Source of the DNA: Flavobacteriales bacterium
Lineage (GTDB): Bacteria; Bacteroidota; Bacteroidia; Flavobacteriales; TMED113
Assembly (NCBI GenBank): GCA_002714185.1
Contig: PAWM01000001.1
Location: forward strand, 6,478-67,660
Direction: 5' to 3'
DNA length: 61,183 nt
Shown: in pieces, positions 46,796 through 55,779 of the stretch
Position numbering within the stretch: the stretch's first letter is position 1
Layout: the number at the start of each line of letters is the position of its first letter
Translations under genes and position numbers: made by a program
The notes under the pieces: generated by a model
What the model saw: only the letters and a program-made list of their open reading frames with translations
Databases searched by the model: none
Told to the model about the DNA's origin: nothing

Positions 46796-47299
46796 TTAAG
46801 AGAACCAGTTATGATTACCGAATTGATTTTTAGCAACTTTATTATTTGTTTCTATATGATATATTAAACCCTTTCCAATATTTTGTAAATAGTTATATAA
46901 ACTAGGTTTAACAATAAAGAAAAATGGAACAGCATTTAGCCATTTTGAATTCATGTTATATATATATGGATAAATAGTGATTGTTAATTTACATTGACTA
47001 TCTAAATCTTTTATTCTCCACTTAACAAATGATTTCGGAGATTTTTCATTTGAAATTAATAAATCATAACCAATATTATTAATCCATTTAACAAAATTTC
47101 GTTTGTAGAGATGGCCATTATGATAATGTACTTGATCAATTGAATTTAAACCTGGCCATTTAGTTATAATATTTTTATAACAAAAAGGATGAAAATATTC
47201 TAAATTGTTTGGAGATGAAATAAGTGACCATAATTTATGAGCACTAGTAGGCAATAATACTGTATAAGATACCTTCCAATTATAATTCTTTTCATACAT
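46796..47299 (-). CDS. SRPBCC/START-like protein
   Basis: 167 residues with the START-like (Bet v1) ligand-binding fold: WKVSYTVLLPTSAHKLWSLISSPNNLEYFHPFC is the usual first strand and helix. Ligand unknown. It ends 19 bases before the nuclease gene and is probably co-transcribed. Confidence 0.65.
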   Translation of the reverse strand: MYEKNYNWKVSYTVLLPTSAHKLWSLISSPNNLEYFHPFCYKNIITKWPGLNSIDQVHYHNGHLYKRNFVKWINNIGYDLLISNEKSPKSFVKWRIKDLDSQCKLTITIYPYIYNMNSKWLNAVPFFFIVKPSLYNYLQNIGKGLIYHIETNNKVAKNQFGNHNWFS

Positions 47300-47328
47300 A
47301 ATATAAATTTATACAAATTAAATGAAAG

Positions 47329-47356
47329 TTGAGAAAAAGTTAGAGTAGCAGTAAAT
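47329..47356. repeat. partial copy (R0) of the defence-island repeat
   Basis: TTGAGAAAAAGTT followed by AGAGTAGCAGTAAAT matches the first ~28 bases of repeat R2 (55112-55140); the rest of the repeat is absent. Possibly a remnant of an older insertion or unrelated shared start. Confidence 0.5.
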
Positions 47357-47364
47357 ATGAAAGA

Positions 47365-48129
47365 TTATTTTAGGTACTCAATGACTTTTTTATTAAAAAT
47401 CGAAGGATTATCTATATTGACTACATGTCCAGCACCTTCAATAGAAAAATAACTATGGAATTTGTTTATAGAAGAAAATTTTCTAACATCCTCAGAAAAT
47501 AAATAATCGTCTTTTCCTGATAAAAATAGAATGTACTTATTGAAATTAACAGGTTCTAAATTAACAATATATTTTTTTATATCAGGTATTAACTTGAGTA
47601 ATTTCTTAAACACCTTTCTTTCAATTAATTTAGCTTCATTAATAAATATCAATCTTGACTCTTTATGATTTGGTTTTGGCATAATTATGTATGCAAATAA
47701 TTTATACAATAACATATTTGGCAAAACATTCTTCAATAAGTTTAAGCAAAATAAAAGAAATCGAGAAACATGATTAAAAGAAATAATAGCACCAGATAAA
47801 ATAGATTTATTAATATATGTTTTATGTGTTTCAATGAGCTTTAAAATCAATAAGGAGCCAAATGAAATACCAACAAAATGTGAGCTTTTAATTTTTAAGA
47901 ATTCAAGAACTTTAATAATATCTTCACAAAGATTGGAAAGATTAAAATCAGAATCTAAACATAAACTTTGTGATTTTCCATGTCCTCTTAAATCAACAAA
48001 AAGTAAATTATAATGTTTGTATAAATCTCTAACTTGTTTATGCCATATAGTACTACTTCCTCCAAATCCATGAATAAATGTAATCCAATCCTTATTTTTA
48101 TCAATTATATGTGTTTTGAACTGTAGCAT
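47365..48129 (-). CDS. alpha/beta hydrolase
   Basis: 254 residues. HGFGGSSTIW oxyanion region (~19-28), LRGHGKS, nucleophile GISFGS (Ser ~87), Asp in LSGKDD (~208) and His in GAGHVVNID (~236): a complete catalytic triad. No signal peptide. Substrate unknown. Confidence 0.86.
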   Translation of the reverse strand: MLQFKTHIIDKNKDWITFIHGFGGSSTIWHKQVRDLYKHYNLLFVDLRGHGKSQSLCLDSDFNLSNLCEDIIKVLEFLKIKSSHFVGISFGSLLILKLIETHKTYINKSILSGAIISFNHVSRFLLFCLNLLKNVLPNMLLYKLFAYIIMPKPNHKESRLIFINEAKLIERKVFKKLLKLIPDIKKYIVNLEPVNFNKYILFLSGKDDYLFSEDVRKFSSINKFHSYFSIEGAGHVVNIDNPSIFNKKVIEYLK

Positions 48130-48348
48130 GTAAGGAAATTATTAATACTTATATTGTTAGTGTAAATAAGTTTTTTTTTCAAAATGTCTTTATTGTATAG
48201 TAACTAAATAATCCCATTTTTTAGCAAAATTATAAATAATTTCGGAATGGTCATTCTAGTTGAAGAAATTAATTAATAAAAAAACCTACGATTTGTGAAG
48301 TTTGTCAATAAACATATTAATATCAAGTTTCTAATAGAGTAAAAGATA

Positions 48349-49713
48349 TTATTTTAAAATATATTTTTTCTCCACAAAACCATTATCATAAATGTGTAAT
48401 TGAAAGCCTTGACTTACAGTTTCTCTTCCCAAAATATCTATTTTTTTAACTATAGATTTATTTAATGAAACATCTTTTAGTTGACTTACATTATTCGGAG
48501 TATACTTTCTATAATATATAATATTATCATTATAATCTAAATATACAATATGAAACTCATCATTATAAATAGTAATATCAACACTTGTAAAATCATTAGC
48601 TATTTGTGAATTAGATTCAGAAGAACTAATTGAAATAGATGGGCTAAAATTTAAATCTATATTACTTCCAGGAGAATTAGCAATTGAAATAAAAACATCA
48701 AAATTATAATACCTAAATTCCTTCCAAACAACAGCAAAAACAGATTCATTACCTGCAATTTCGGGCAGAGCTTGAACACCATAGCCTTGTCCCCAATCAA
48801 CAACTGATTCATTCAAAATAATGCTATTTTCTAAATCAAACATAGTAGCACTAATTCTAGCAGGAGAGTAAGCATAAGATTTAAAAGAAGTAATTAAATA
48901 ATCATTAGTAATAAAACTCTTAGGTCCCTCAGTGGGACAGACAGATAAAGATTGGTTATAACTATCTATTGAAACACCTTGATTAAAAGATTCCGTGATA
49001 TCATTATAAGTGCAAGCAAACATATTACGTATATTATTAATATTGTTTCTATAAGTAAATACAAGATATTGTTCATTAGAATTTAGATCACCTAAACAAC
49101 ATTCACATGGCACACCCTCAGTAAATTCATTAGCAATTATGAAATTTTCAAATACAATTCCAGGATTAGCGTCTTCAAATTGACCAAAACCAATTAATTG
49201 ATTAGCTTCTCCAGATAAAGACAGTGTTTCATAAGTAACAATTGGCATACCATCTGAATTAACATGAACCCCTGCCCCTTCAATGAAACTTTCCTCCTCT
49301 ACTATTTTAACAGGTTCAGAAAAATTCATACCTCCATCAAGAGAATAAATAACATAAACATTATTCAATTTATCTAAAGTATTATATAATACAATTACAA
49401 CTGTATTTCCACTATTATCAATTTCAGGTCCATAATTTTGATTTCCATAAAATGTAAAATTATTAGGTAAAATAGATGTTGGCTCATTGAATCCTGTTCC
49501 ATTATATCTTGATATATATATTTTTTTATCATCCACAGATGTCCACATAACAACTGGAATTCCATCTTCATCAACAATGATACGTGGCCTATTTAGTCCT
49601 AATTCTGAATTACTATTAACAATTATTGGATCTGTAAATGAATAAAAACTAGATGTGAATTGTCCAAAAGTAAAGAAGGGAGCAAGAAAATATAATAAAA
49701 ATATTTTTTTCAT
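48349..49713 (-). CDS. exported sialidase-like beta-propeller with T9SS tail
   Basis: 454 residues. Signal peptide (TFGQ), propeller repeats of BNR type (YSLDGGMNFSEPVKI) and a Cys-rich centre (PCECC and SVCPTEGP), then T9SS-like tail with KIDILGRE and LHIYDNGFVEKKY. Probable surface binding or glycosidase-like protein. The upstream 219-base gap (48130-48348) shows no feature I can support. Confidence 0.8.
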   Translation of the reverse strand: MKKIFLLYFLAPFFTFGQFTSSFYSFTDPIIVNSNSELGLNRPRIIVDEDGIPVVMWTSVDDKKIYISRYNGTGFNEPTSILPNNFTFYGNQNYGPEIDNSGNTVVIVLYNTLDKLNNVYVIYSLDGGMNFSEPVKIVEEESFIEGAGVHVNSDGMPIVTYETLSLSGEANQLIGFGQFEDANPGIVFENFIIANEFTEGVPCECCLGDLNSNEQYLVFTYRNNINNIRNMFACTYNDITESFNQGVSIDSYNQSLSVCPTEGPKSFITNDYLITSFKSYAYSPARISATMFDLENSIILNESVVDWGQGYGVQALPEIAGNESVFAVVWKEFRYYNFDVFISIANSPGSNIDLNFSPSISISSSESNSQIANDFTSVDITIYNDEFHIVYLDYNDNIIYYRKYTPNNVSQLKDVSLNKSIVKKIDILGRETVSQGFQLHIYDNGFVEKKYILK

Positions 49714-49723
49714 AATTAAAATC

Positions 49724-51310
49724 TTAAAAAGAAGATGTTTTATTAGTTAGTTTATCTATTAATTCACCCTCAATAGTTATAACAGATGACTTAGGAACAC
49801 CTTTTTTATTAGGCCAATGACTAGTTAAATTGTTTATACTTGAACTTCTTTCCCCGGGATGCTGAACACTTAAAAAAAGTGTTTTACCATCAGGCGAAAA
49901 ACAAGGGCCAGTAAATTCTGCATCAATAGGAGCTGATGCTACTTGAATAATTTCACCAGCTTGCATACCATTTCTAATTAAAACAAATAATCCATTATTT
50001 TTAAATGGTAAATATTCAGGACTTTTATTCATTTTACTGCCTGAAATATCAGATGTAAACCATAAATTACCTACTTTATCAAATAATAAATTATCAGGAC
50101 AAGAAAAGCCTGTTGAAACTCCTCCACTTTTAAGTGTTTCAAATTCAAAATCCAATGAATCGTGTTTATTATCTTTTTCAATAATTTTTAATAAACTACC
50201 ATGCATATCTTGCTTTGAATAGTTATTAGTTAATGCTATAATAACGTGATTATTTAACGGGTCAATCTCTATATCTTCTGGTCTATCAAGTTCAGTACCA
50301 CCAATTAATTTTGCCGATTCTCTTAGGTAAGTGAGAACTTCTGTTTGATTTTGAAATGTTTTTCGTAATACTTCATGTTTATCATAACAAATTTCAATCC
50401 ATTTTTTCTTCTCCATTGAAGCAACATATAGTTTACCACTTTTCAAATCTTCTTCAGATTCAGAAATAAACTTATATAAACAACCGTTTTCCATATCATC
50501 ACCAGTATAAACAACTACACGTTTATTATTTAGAAGTTTTACTGTTGCACATTCATGAGCACACCTTCCTAAAGAAACTAATTTTCTTTTTTTTCCTGAA
50601 AATGGATCTATTTCAACAACCCAACCATAATGTTCAGGTGGAAATGGAAAATATTTCGTCCACCCAACATCATATGATGTTTTATAAATCTCCCTATTAC
50701 TTAAGTTTCTCTCGCCATAAAACATATCATAATTTTCTTCACAAGTCAATATAGTTCTCCATGGAGTTATACCTCCAGAACAATTTGCTAAAGTACCAAT
50801 AGCAGTTGAAGAACCTTCTATAGTTATATTGTTATCAAAATTTATTTCATCTAAAGCATCAACTCTTTGGTTAAATTTATTACTTAGATCAATTTTCCAT
50901 GTGTTTAATTTTTTATAGACTCTAAAAAAACTACCCCCCACATTTCTCATCTCTTCTTTAATATCATCTATAGTCTTTTCTTCATTTGATTTTGCTGAAA
51001 AAAATAAAGGATGTATATATTCATGGTTAACCCACAAATAACCTTCATTAATATTTTTTCCATACAAAAATGCTATATAATCATTATTAAATCCAAACCT
51101 TTCATTTTTATTAATTTTATCTTTCCAAGAAATTAAAACTTGATACTTTAAACCATCCGCAAGTATAACATCATCTTGATTAGAAGGTTCAATTCCTTTT
51201 ATGTTTAAAGAATTTATATACTGAATTACTTTTGACTGAGAAAGTAAAGGTGCAGCTGCACCAACTGCTATACTTTTACCTAAAAAATTTAAAAAATCCC
51301 TTCTGTTCAT
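49724..51310 (-). CDS. PhoX-like phosphatase (DUF839), Tat-exported
   Basis: 528 residues. Tat-type signal (MNRRDFLNFLGK), then the PhoX propeller with WVNHEYIHP, LTCEENYD, GRCAHECATV, YTGDD and ELDRPEDIEIDP, which hold the iron/calcium site and catalytic residues. Releases phosphate from organic esters in the periplasm. Just 10 bases upstream of the sialidase-like gene, perhaps co-transcribed. phoU lies ~10 kb away. Confidence 0.87.
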   Translation of the reverse strand: MNRRDFLNFLGKSIAVGAAAPLLSQSKVIQYINSLNIKGIEPSNQDDVILADGLKYQVLISWKDKINKNERFGFNNDYIAFLYGKNINEGYLWVNHEYIHPLFFSAKSNEEKTIDDIKEEMRNVGGSFFRVYKKLNTWKIDLSNKFNQRVDALDEINFDNNITIEGSSTAIGTLANCSGGITPWRTILTCEENYDMFYGERNLSNREIYKTSYDVGWTKYFPFPPEHYGWVVEIDPFSGKKRKLVSLGRCAHECATVKLLNNKRVVVYTGDDMENGCLYKFISESEEDLKSGKLYVASMEKKKWIEICYDKHEVLRKTFQNQTEVLTYLRESAKLIGGTELDRPEDIEIDPLNNHVIIALTNNYSKQDMHGSLLKIIEKDNKHDSLDFEFETLKSGGVSTGFSCPDNLLFDKVGNLWFTSDISGSKMNKSPEYLPFKNNGLFVLIRNGMQAGEIIQVASAPIDAEFTGPCFSPDGKTLFLSVQHPGERSSSINNLTSHWPNKKGVPKSSVITIEGELIDKLTNKTSSF

Positions 51311-51411
51311 TTATAATTTTAAAAAAAATTAAACCATACATTTATATGTATTAAATAAATATAAAAATTAATATTTTAAAATGTAATAATTATTTTTTTT
51401 CTAAATAATTA

Positions 51412-52995
51412 TTATCTAATAATATATTTTCTCTCTGTATTACCATCATCATAAATGAATAATAATGTTTGATTAAATTTAATATTAACTTTTCTTCCTA
51501 ATAGATCTGTAATGTATAATAATGATTTATCAACCTTATACTCTTCAACATTAGTTTGATTAACTGTTTCAAGAATAAAATCAACAACAACAGGAAAATG
51601 ATCAGAAGCAATTTTTGTATCATCCCAAAATAGATTATTTTGATCTAATAATGACGAGCTCATATGTTCTGTTGATAAAATAAATGATTTATCCACTGAC
51701 ATTACACTATTTGTAAAAAATACAAAATCTAATCTTCCTGGGGGATAATCACCAGAAGAAGGATTACTTTTATCCCAAGTGTATGCAATATTTTTTTCAT
51801 TAAAATAACAACGTTGATCTTCTAAAGGAGTATCATCCCAATCAGGAAACCCACCAGGTCCAAATGTCTCAGTATCTGATATAGTTCCATTAACAATGGT
51901 ATAATATTGCTCTGAATACCCAACTAAATTCATGTCACCTGAAAAAGAAATTGGTGTATTTATTGGTAAATCTATAACACCCCCTTGTGATTTAGCATCA
52001 AGAATAAATTTAATTAAAGCATCAAAATTTTCTTGCCTACCCTCATTATTACTACAACATGGTGGATGACCATTAATAATTAAAATATCTGTTGCATAAA
52101 TGTTATCCGGTAAATCTATTAACTCTGCATCAATCCTATTTGAGACTTGCCAAGATTGTAAAGAGGGATATTTAGATATTATAAGATTACCTGAATTTAA
52201 ATCAGGATATATATGAGGATAATATACCGAACTCGTATTTAAAAAGCTGAGCACATCATTATAAGTAGTATTTCCACACTCTTGATAAGTAATAATATCA
52301 GGGCTTACACTTTCTAGTATTCTTCTATGTTCATCTACACGATTATTATTTATAAGTCCATTACTCCAAACATTATAATTAAAAAGACGTAAATATGTAG
52401 CATCATTTCTTGAAAAATCAACTACTGGAGTAAATTCAGAACACACATCATCAAAAACATAGGTAAAAATATCACCACCATCTGGCATTTTATCATTCCC
52501 AAGATATTCCTTAATAGAAAGAGAAATAGTATCTGAAAATAAAGATCTATTGATGGCGATTTCAAATTCATCTGAAGTATAGGTTGGTAAAGGGATTACA
52601 TCCAAATCATACAAAGAAAGAGTATCTACATTAGGATAATTAGTATCATCAAATATAAATTTGTTGTAAAAATTTATACCATATTCTGAGCCTATATTAT
52701 TTATAGAAAAACCTGTAGATTGATTATTATCAGCATCTATATGTATCATTAGTTCAGCAGAATTAAAATAATCCTCGGTTAAATCAATTTCAACATCTAA
52801 TTTTACTTTAACATATAAATATTCATCATCATGACAAACACTAAATTCTAATAACTCAATTCCATCAGAATCAAAATAATCATCAATATATGTAATCATG
52901 TTTGTATTCCAATCATCAAAGAAACCATCTATTTTAATAGTATTTTGTGAAACCAACAATAAAGGAAATAATAATATTATTAGTAGTTTATTCAT
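51412..52995 (-). CDS. exported endonuclease/exonuclease/phosphatase-family protein with T9SS tail
   Basis: 527 residues. Signal peptide (LVSQ), N-terminal carbohydrate-binding-like beta-sandwich (~20-185), EEP domain (~200-475) with NYNVWSNG, TYQECG (Glu), NGHPPC, SGDMNLVG (Asn/Asp) and SDHFPVVVDF (catalytic His), then T9SS-like tail with ITDLLGRK and IYDDGNTERKY. Extracellular nuclease or phosphatase. Last gene before the island; its start is 36 bases from repeat R1. Confidence 0.87.
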   Translation of the reverse strand: MNKLLIILLFPLLLVSQNTIKIDGFFDDWNTNMITYIDDYFDSDGIELLEFSVCHDDEYLYVKVKLDVEIDLTEDYFNSAELMIHIDADNNQSTGFSINNIGSEYGINFYNKFIFDDTNYPNVDTLSLYDLDVIPLPTYTSDEFEIAINRSLFSDTISLSIKEYLGNDKMPDGGDIFTYVFDDVCSEFTPVVDFSRNDATYLRLFNYNVWSNGLINNNRVDEHRRILESVSPDIITYQECGNTTYNDVLSFLNTSSVYYPHIYPDLNSGNLIISKYPSLQSWQVSNRIDAELIDLPDNIYATDILIINGHPPCCSNNEGRQENFDALIKFILDAKSQGGVIDLPINTPISFSGDMNLVGYSEQYYTIVNGTISDTETFGPGGFPDWDDTPLEDQRCYFNEKNIAYTWDKSNPSSGDYPPGRLDFVFFTNSVMSVDKSFILSTEHMSSSLLDQNNLFWDDTKIASDHFPVVVDFILETVNQTNVEEYKVDKSLLYITDLLGRKVNIKFNQTLLFIYDDGNTERKYIIR

Positions 52996-53030
52996 ATTAT
53001 AAATAAATATATTGAATTATTAAATAATAA

Positions 53031-53192
53031 TTAAGAAAAGTTAAGAGTAGCATTAAATGAACTCCCAGCTGATTGAGGTGATTATAACAGTTTTACAAAA
53101 CAAATTTTGTTCCGCTTTTTGAGTCGTTTATTAACTCATTAAATCTAAATGTAAAAAATAATACTTTAACAGAAGAGATTTATTTTAGAGTA
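53031..53192. repeat. island repeat R1
   Basis: First full copy of a ~150-bp direct repeat (with R2, R3). More diverged than R2/R3 but shares AGTAGCA, TAAATGAAC, TCCGCTTTTTG, GTCGTTTAT, AATCTAAAT, TTTAACAGA and the end TTTATTTTAGAGTATAAA. Forms small hairpins (ACAAAA/TTTTGT). Confidence 0.8.
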
Positions 53193-53230
53193 TAAATCAT
53201 TTTATATAATAATAAATTTAAATTTGTAGT

Positions 53231-53842
53231 ATGCAATTAGTTTTTTTTTATCACAGATATGCAAATCTCCTAGTTGAAAATGACCCAAATTTTCAATCAG
53301 ATTATAATGAATTAATTTCTGTTATTAATTCTATTTCTGAGCAAGATTTAATCGAAATGTTTAATCAAAGAAAAACTGAACGAAAAAACATTAAAAGTCT
53401 ATCTGAACCAGTAAATAATTTATTAAAATTTAGGCTAACCGAACTAGGATGGAAATCAGAAAGTAGTCTTTTCAAAGAGCCTCCTTATAACCAAGGAAAT
53501 AGAAGCAGATGGAGATTAGATTTTGCAAAAAATAAAATATCGATAGAAGTGGCCTTTAATCATCAAGAAGCAACAGCTCACAATATTATGAAACCTGTAC
53601 TAGCAAGTGAACTAAACCATGTAAAGAAAGATATTCAAACTAGAATGGGAATTATAATTGTTGCAACTGAAAAGATGAAAAAAGCTGGAAATTTTGATAG
53701 TGCAATAGGTACATTTGAGAAATTCCAAGAATACTTTAAGCCTTACAATAATCTTATCACAGTTCCAATCGTATTAATTGGTCTATGTGCACCCAAAACA
53801 TTTAAAATTGACAAAAAATCAAAAGAAATTATATCTTTTTAA
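53231..53842 (+). CDS. type II restriction endonuclease, BglII/BstYI-like
   Basis: 203 residues. Fold resembles BglII/BstYI: WRLDFAKNKISIEVAF holds Asp97 and Glu106 at the BglII spacing (Asp84 and Glu93), with Ala108 where BglII has the Gln. A TAAATTTG -7 box (53219-53226) ends five bases before the ATG. Converges with the methyltransferase gene, overlapping by 14 bases at the ends. Recognition site unknown; BglII-like enzymes cut RGATCY-type sites, but the partner methylates cytosine C5. Confidence 0.7.
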   Translation: MQLVFFYHRYANLLVENDPNFQSDYNELISVINSISEQDLIEMFNQRKTERKNIKSLSEPVNNLLKFRLTELGWKSESSLFKEPPYNQGNRSRWRLDFAKNKISIEVAFNHQEATAHNIMKPVLASELNHVKKDIQTRMGIIIVATEKMKKAGNFDSAIGTFEKFQEYFKPYNNLITVPIVLIGLCAPKTFKIDKKSKEIISF

Positions 53843-55046
53843 GAAGTTCTAAGCCTATCTTTTTTACCACACCTACAACCAAAGCATTTCCAATAAAAAA
53901 AGCTCTTTTTGAATCACTTATTCCAGCCAATTTAGTATGATTATCCGGAAACATGTTTAACCTTTCTAATTCAACAGGTATTAATCTTCGTAAGCCATTC
54001 TTTGTTCTAATTACATGTTTAAATCTAGATGCTGACTTTCCACCCTCACCAGTAATAATAGTCCTAGATGGCTTATCTAATGAGTCAGGATAAATCATAC
54101 TTCCTTCACTATAATTATAAACAAAGCCTGTTTTGGTTTTTCTTTGTTCTTTTTTAGCACCTTTCAAATACTCCCATTTAGATTCATCAATTTTATCAAG
54201 ATAAAAATCGGAGGATACTTTACCCTTAAATAGAACATCTTTCAAAAATGTTAGGGGTCCATTGTAATTAGCTTGATTTTTTGAAGTATAAACTTTTCCT
54301 TTAATAAAAAGACCGGCATTTTTGAAAGGAGATTGACCACCTTTATTGTTAAAAATCTTAGTAACTTTAACTAAATCACCCGATATCCTAAAATTATTTA
54401 TTTCATCACATGGATGTATGGGAAATGCATTAGCAAATATGCCAGTTTTTTCAATCCATTTTTTTTTGTTTGAATCTGAAAGTTCTTTATAAATCTCTGT
54501 AGATTTATGATAACCTAAAAAAAAGACCCTTCTTCTCCTTTGAGGCATACCATATTCAGCTGCATTAATCACTCTCCATTCTACAGCATATCCTAAATCA
54601 TTTAGGCTTTGTAACATAACTGCAAAATCACGACCTCTTTGACTAGCAGGCGACTTTAATAGTCGGTCAACATTCTCTAAAAATAAATACTTGGGTTTAT
54701 TTGTTTTATATTCAAGAATCCGATGTATCGCCCACCAAAGAACACCTTTCTTACCCTTTAATCCTTTAGAATTATGGAGTGTAGTAGCAACAGAATAATC
54801 TTGACAAGGAAAACCACCAACTAACATGTCATGATTTGGTATACTATCAATATTATTAGCTACCAAATCATTAATATCTTCATTAGAATGATTTTTCTTC
54901 CCAAAACGTGCTTCATAAACCATAGAAGCGTGTTGCATCTTTGTTGATGGCTCCCATTGATTACTCCAAATCACTTTATAATGTTTTTTTTCTAATCCCA
55001 GTCGAAAACCTCCAACACCTGCAAATAATTCTACAACTTTTATCAT
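53829..55046 (-). CDS. DNA cytosine-5 methyltransferase
   Basis: 405 residues. Motif I ELFAGVGGFRLGL (6-18), PC motif GGFPCQDYS with catalytic Cys81, ENV (124-126), QRRRRVF (169-175), and motifs IX-X near the end (RLIPVELERLNMFP, IGNALVVGVV). Full-length and probably active; protects host DNA against the convergent endonuclease. Target recognition domain between ~190 and 330. Confidence 0.92.
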   Translation of the reverse strand: MIKVVELFAGVGGFRLGLEKKHYKVIWSNQWEPSTKMQHASMVYEARFGKKNHSNEDINDLVANNIDSIPNHDMLVGGFPCQDYSVATTLHNSKGLKGKKGVLWWAIHRILEYKTNKPKYLFLENVDRLLKSPASQRGRDFAVMLQSLNDLGYAVEWRVINAAEYGMPQRRRRVFFLGYHKSTEIYKELSDSNKKKWIEKTGIFANAFPIHPCDEINNFRISGDLVKVTKIFNNKGGQSPFKNAGLFIKGKVYTSKNQANYNGPLTFLKDVLFKGKVSSDFYLDKIDESKWEYLKGAKKEQRKTKTGFVYNYSEGSMIYPDSLDKPSRTIITGEGGKSASRFKHVIRTKNGLRRLIPVELERLNMFPDNHTKLAGISDSKRAFFIGNALVVGVVKKIGLELLKKI

Positions 55047-55111
55047 ACAATAAAACTAATACTTGTAAACGATTGATCCAAATAAATAAGGAAATATTTA
55101 TAAACTATAGA

Positions 55112-55288
55112 TTGAGAAAAAGTTGGGAGGTAGCAGTAAATGAACCCCACCCTATTTAACTGATTACAGTAGTTTTTCAAAAAAAATTTTGTGCGGCTTT
55201 TTGCGCCGTTTATCAACTCGTTATATCTAAATATAAAAATTAATATTTTAACAGATAGAAGTTGTTTTAGAGTATAAATTTAAGTTCG
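55112..55288. repeat. island repeat R2
   Basis: Second copy; very close to R3 (60865-61036): shared blocks TAGCAGTAAATGAACCCC, CCCTATTTAACTGATTACAG, TTTTTGCGCCGTTTATCAAC and TCGTTATATCTAAATATAAA. It separates the BglII-like module from the XRE module. Confidence 0.88.
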
Positions 55289-55295
55289 AGTATAT

Positions 55296-55309
55296 TTAGG
55301 CCCACCAAA
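55296..55309. repeat. short direct repeat, left copy
   Basis: TTAGGCCCACCAAA; 13 of 14 bases recur at 59544-59557 (TTAGGTCCACCAAA). The two copies bracket the XRE/methylase cassette and the decayed cassette. Confidence 0.6.
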
Positions 55310-55350
55310 GCGGAATTCATCTCATTTTGAGATAGTTTTCCGCTTTTTTT
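55307..55350 (+). terminator. intrinsic terminator
   Basis: AAAGCGGAA (55307-55315) pairs with TTCCGCTTT (55338-55346), with an inner ATCTCA/TGAGAT stem and a T run to 55350. It isolates the XRE module from upstream transcription. Confidence 0.8.
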
Positions 55351-55380
55351 ATTCTCACAAAGCCCTGTGGTTCTTTCACA

Positions 55381-55408
55381 ATATGCGGATATATACAAGT
55401 TGTGCCCC
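55381..55408. other. attC-like right half and left core site of the XRE/methylase cassette
   Basis: ATGCGGATATATACAAG followed by GTTGTGCCCC (55399-55408). The TGCG-TATA-CAA-GTT layout parallels the 3' half of the attC-like hairpin at 59087-59105. GTTGTGCCCC is the exact complement of GGGGCACAAC (59047-59056), as expected for the two core boxes of one cassette. The rest of the gap (55047-55589) holds repeat R2, a terminator, a leader repeat with a GTTTTGC/GCAAAAC hairpin (55447-55466) and the XRE promoter. Confidence 0.45.
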
Positions 55409-55422
55409 ATTAAAAAATAAGT

Positions 55423-55444
55423 CCACCGCACGGTCAAGCACATT
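55423..55444. repeat. cassette leader repeat, left copy
   Basis: CCACCGCACGGTCAAGCACATT; nearly the same as 59126-59148 (CCAACCGCACAGTCAAGCACATT). Both lie ~23 bases after a proposed cassette start and before an XRE gene or its remnant. A shorter TCAAGCACATT is at 58965-58975. Confidence 0.75.
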
Positions 55445-55528
55445 TAGTTTTGCCGAAACGCAAAACCAACACTGAAAAACTAAAAGAGCTTGCCCTTCCC
55501 CATTCCACGGCAGAGTAACGAATAATTA

Positions 55529-55560
55529 CACTATAAAATAGTGGATTTTTACTATATTTG
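55529..55560 (+). promoter_or_regulatory. promoter and operator of the XRE controller
   Basis: A perfect inverted repeat CACTAT-AAA-ATAGTG (55529-55543) lies nine bases before the -7 box TATATTTG (55553-55560), 29 bases before the XRE start. This is the place where a controller protein would bind to tune the methylase operon. Confidence 0.65.
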
Positions 55561-55589
55561 ACACCGAACTATCAAAACTTAGGTTTCAA

Positions 55590-55775
55590 ATGAACGGAAT
55601 TAAAGAAGTTTTAAAGGACAAAGGAATTTCACAGACCTGGCTTGCCAAACAGACAGGAAAGAGTTATAACACAATTAACGAGTACGCTCGAAATGTTCGC
55701 CAACCAAGTTTAGAAGACTTATACAAGATTGCTGAAATATTACAGGTTTCAGTAAAAGATTTATTAAAAGACTAA
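55590..55775 (+). CDS. XRE-family controller protein
   Basis: 61 residues, almost only a Cro/C1-type helix-turn-helix: KGISQTWLAKQTGKSYNTINEYARN (helices 2-3, ~13-37), ending VSVKDLLKD. Size and position fit a restriction-modification controller. It lies four bases upstream of the fused methylase gene and has an inverted repeat in its promoter, so it probably sets timing of the system. Codon use is more GC-rich than in flanking host genes, suggesting transfer. Confidence 0.85.
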   Translation: MNGIKEVLKDKGISQTWLAKQTGKSYNTINEYARNVRQPSLEDLYKIAEILQVSVKDLLKD

Positions 55776-55779
55776 TCTA

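Noticed and set aside
48130-48348. Gap with a fragment reading KKPTICEVCQ
   Set aside because: A CxxC-containing decapeptide in an AT-rich gap is not enough for a gene remnant.
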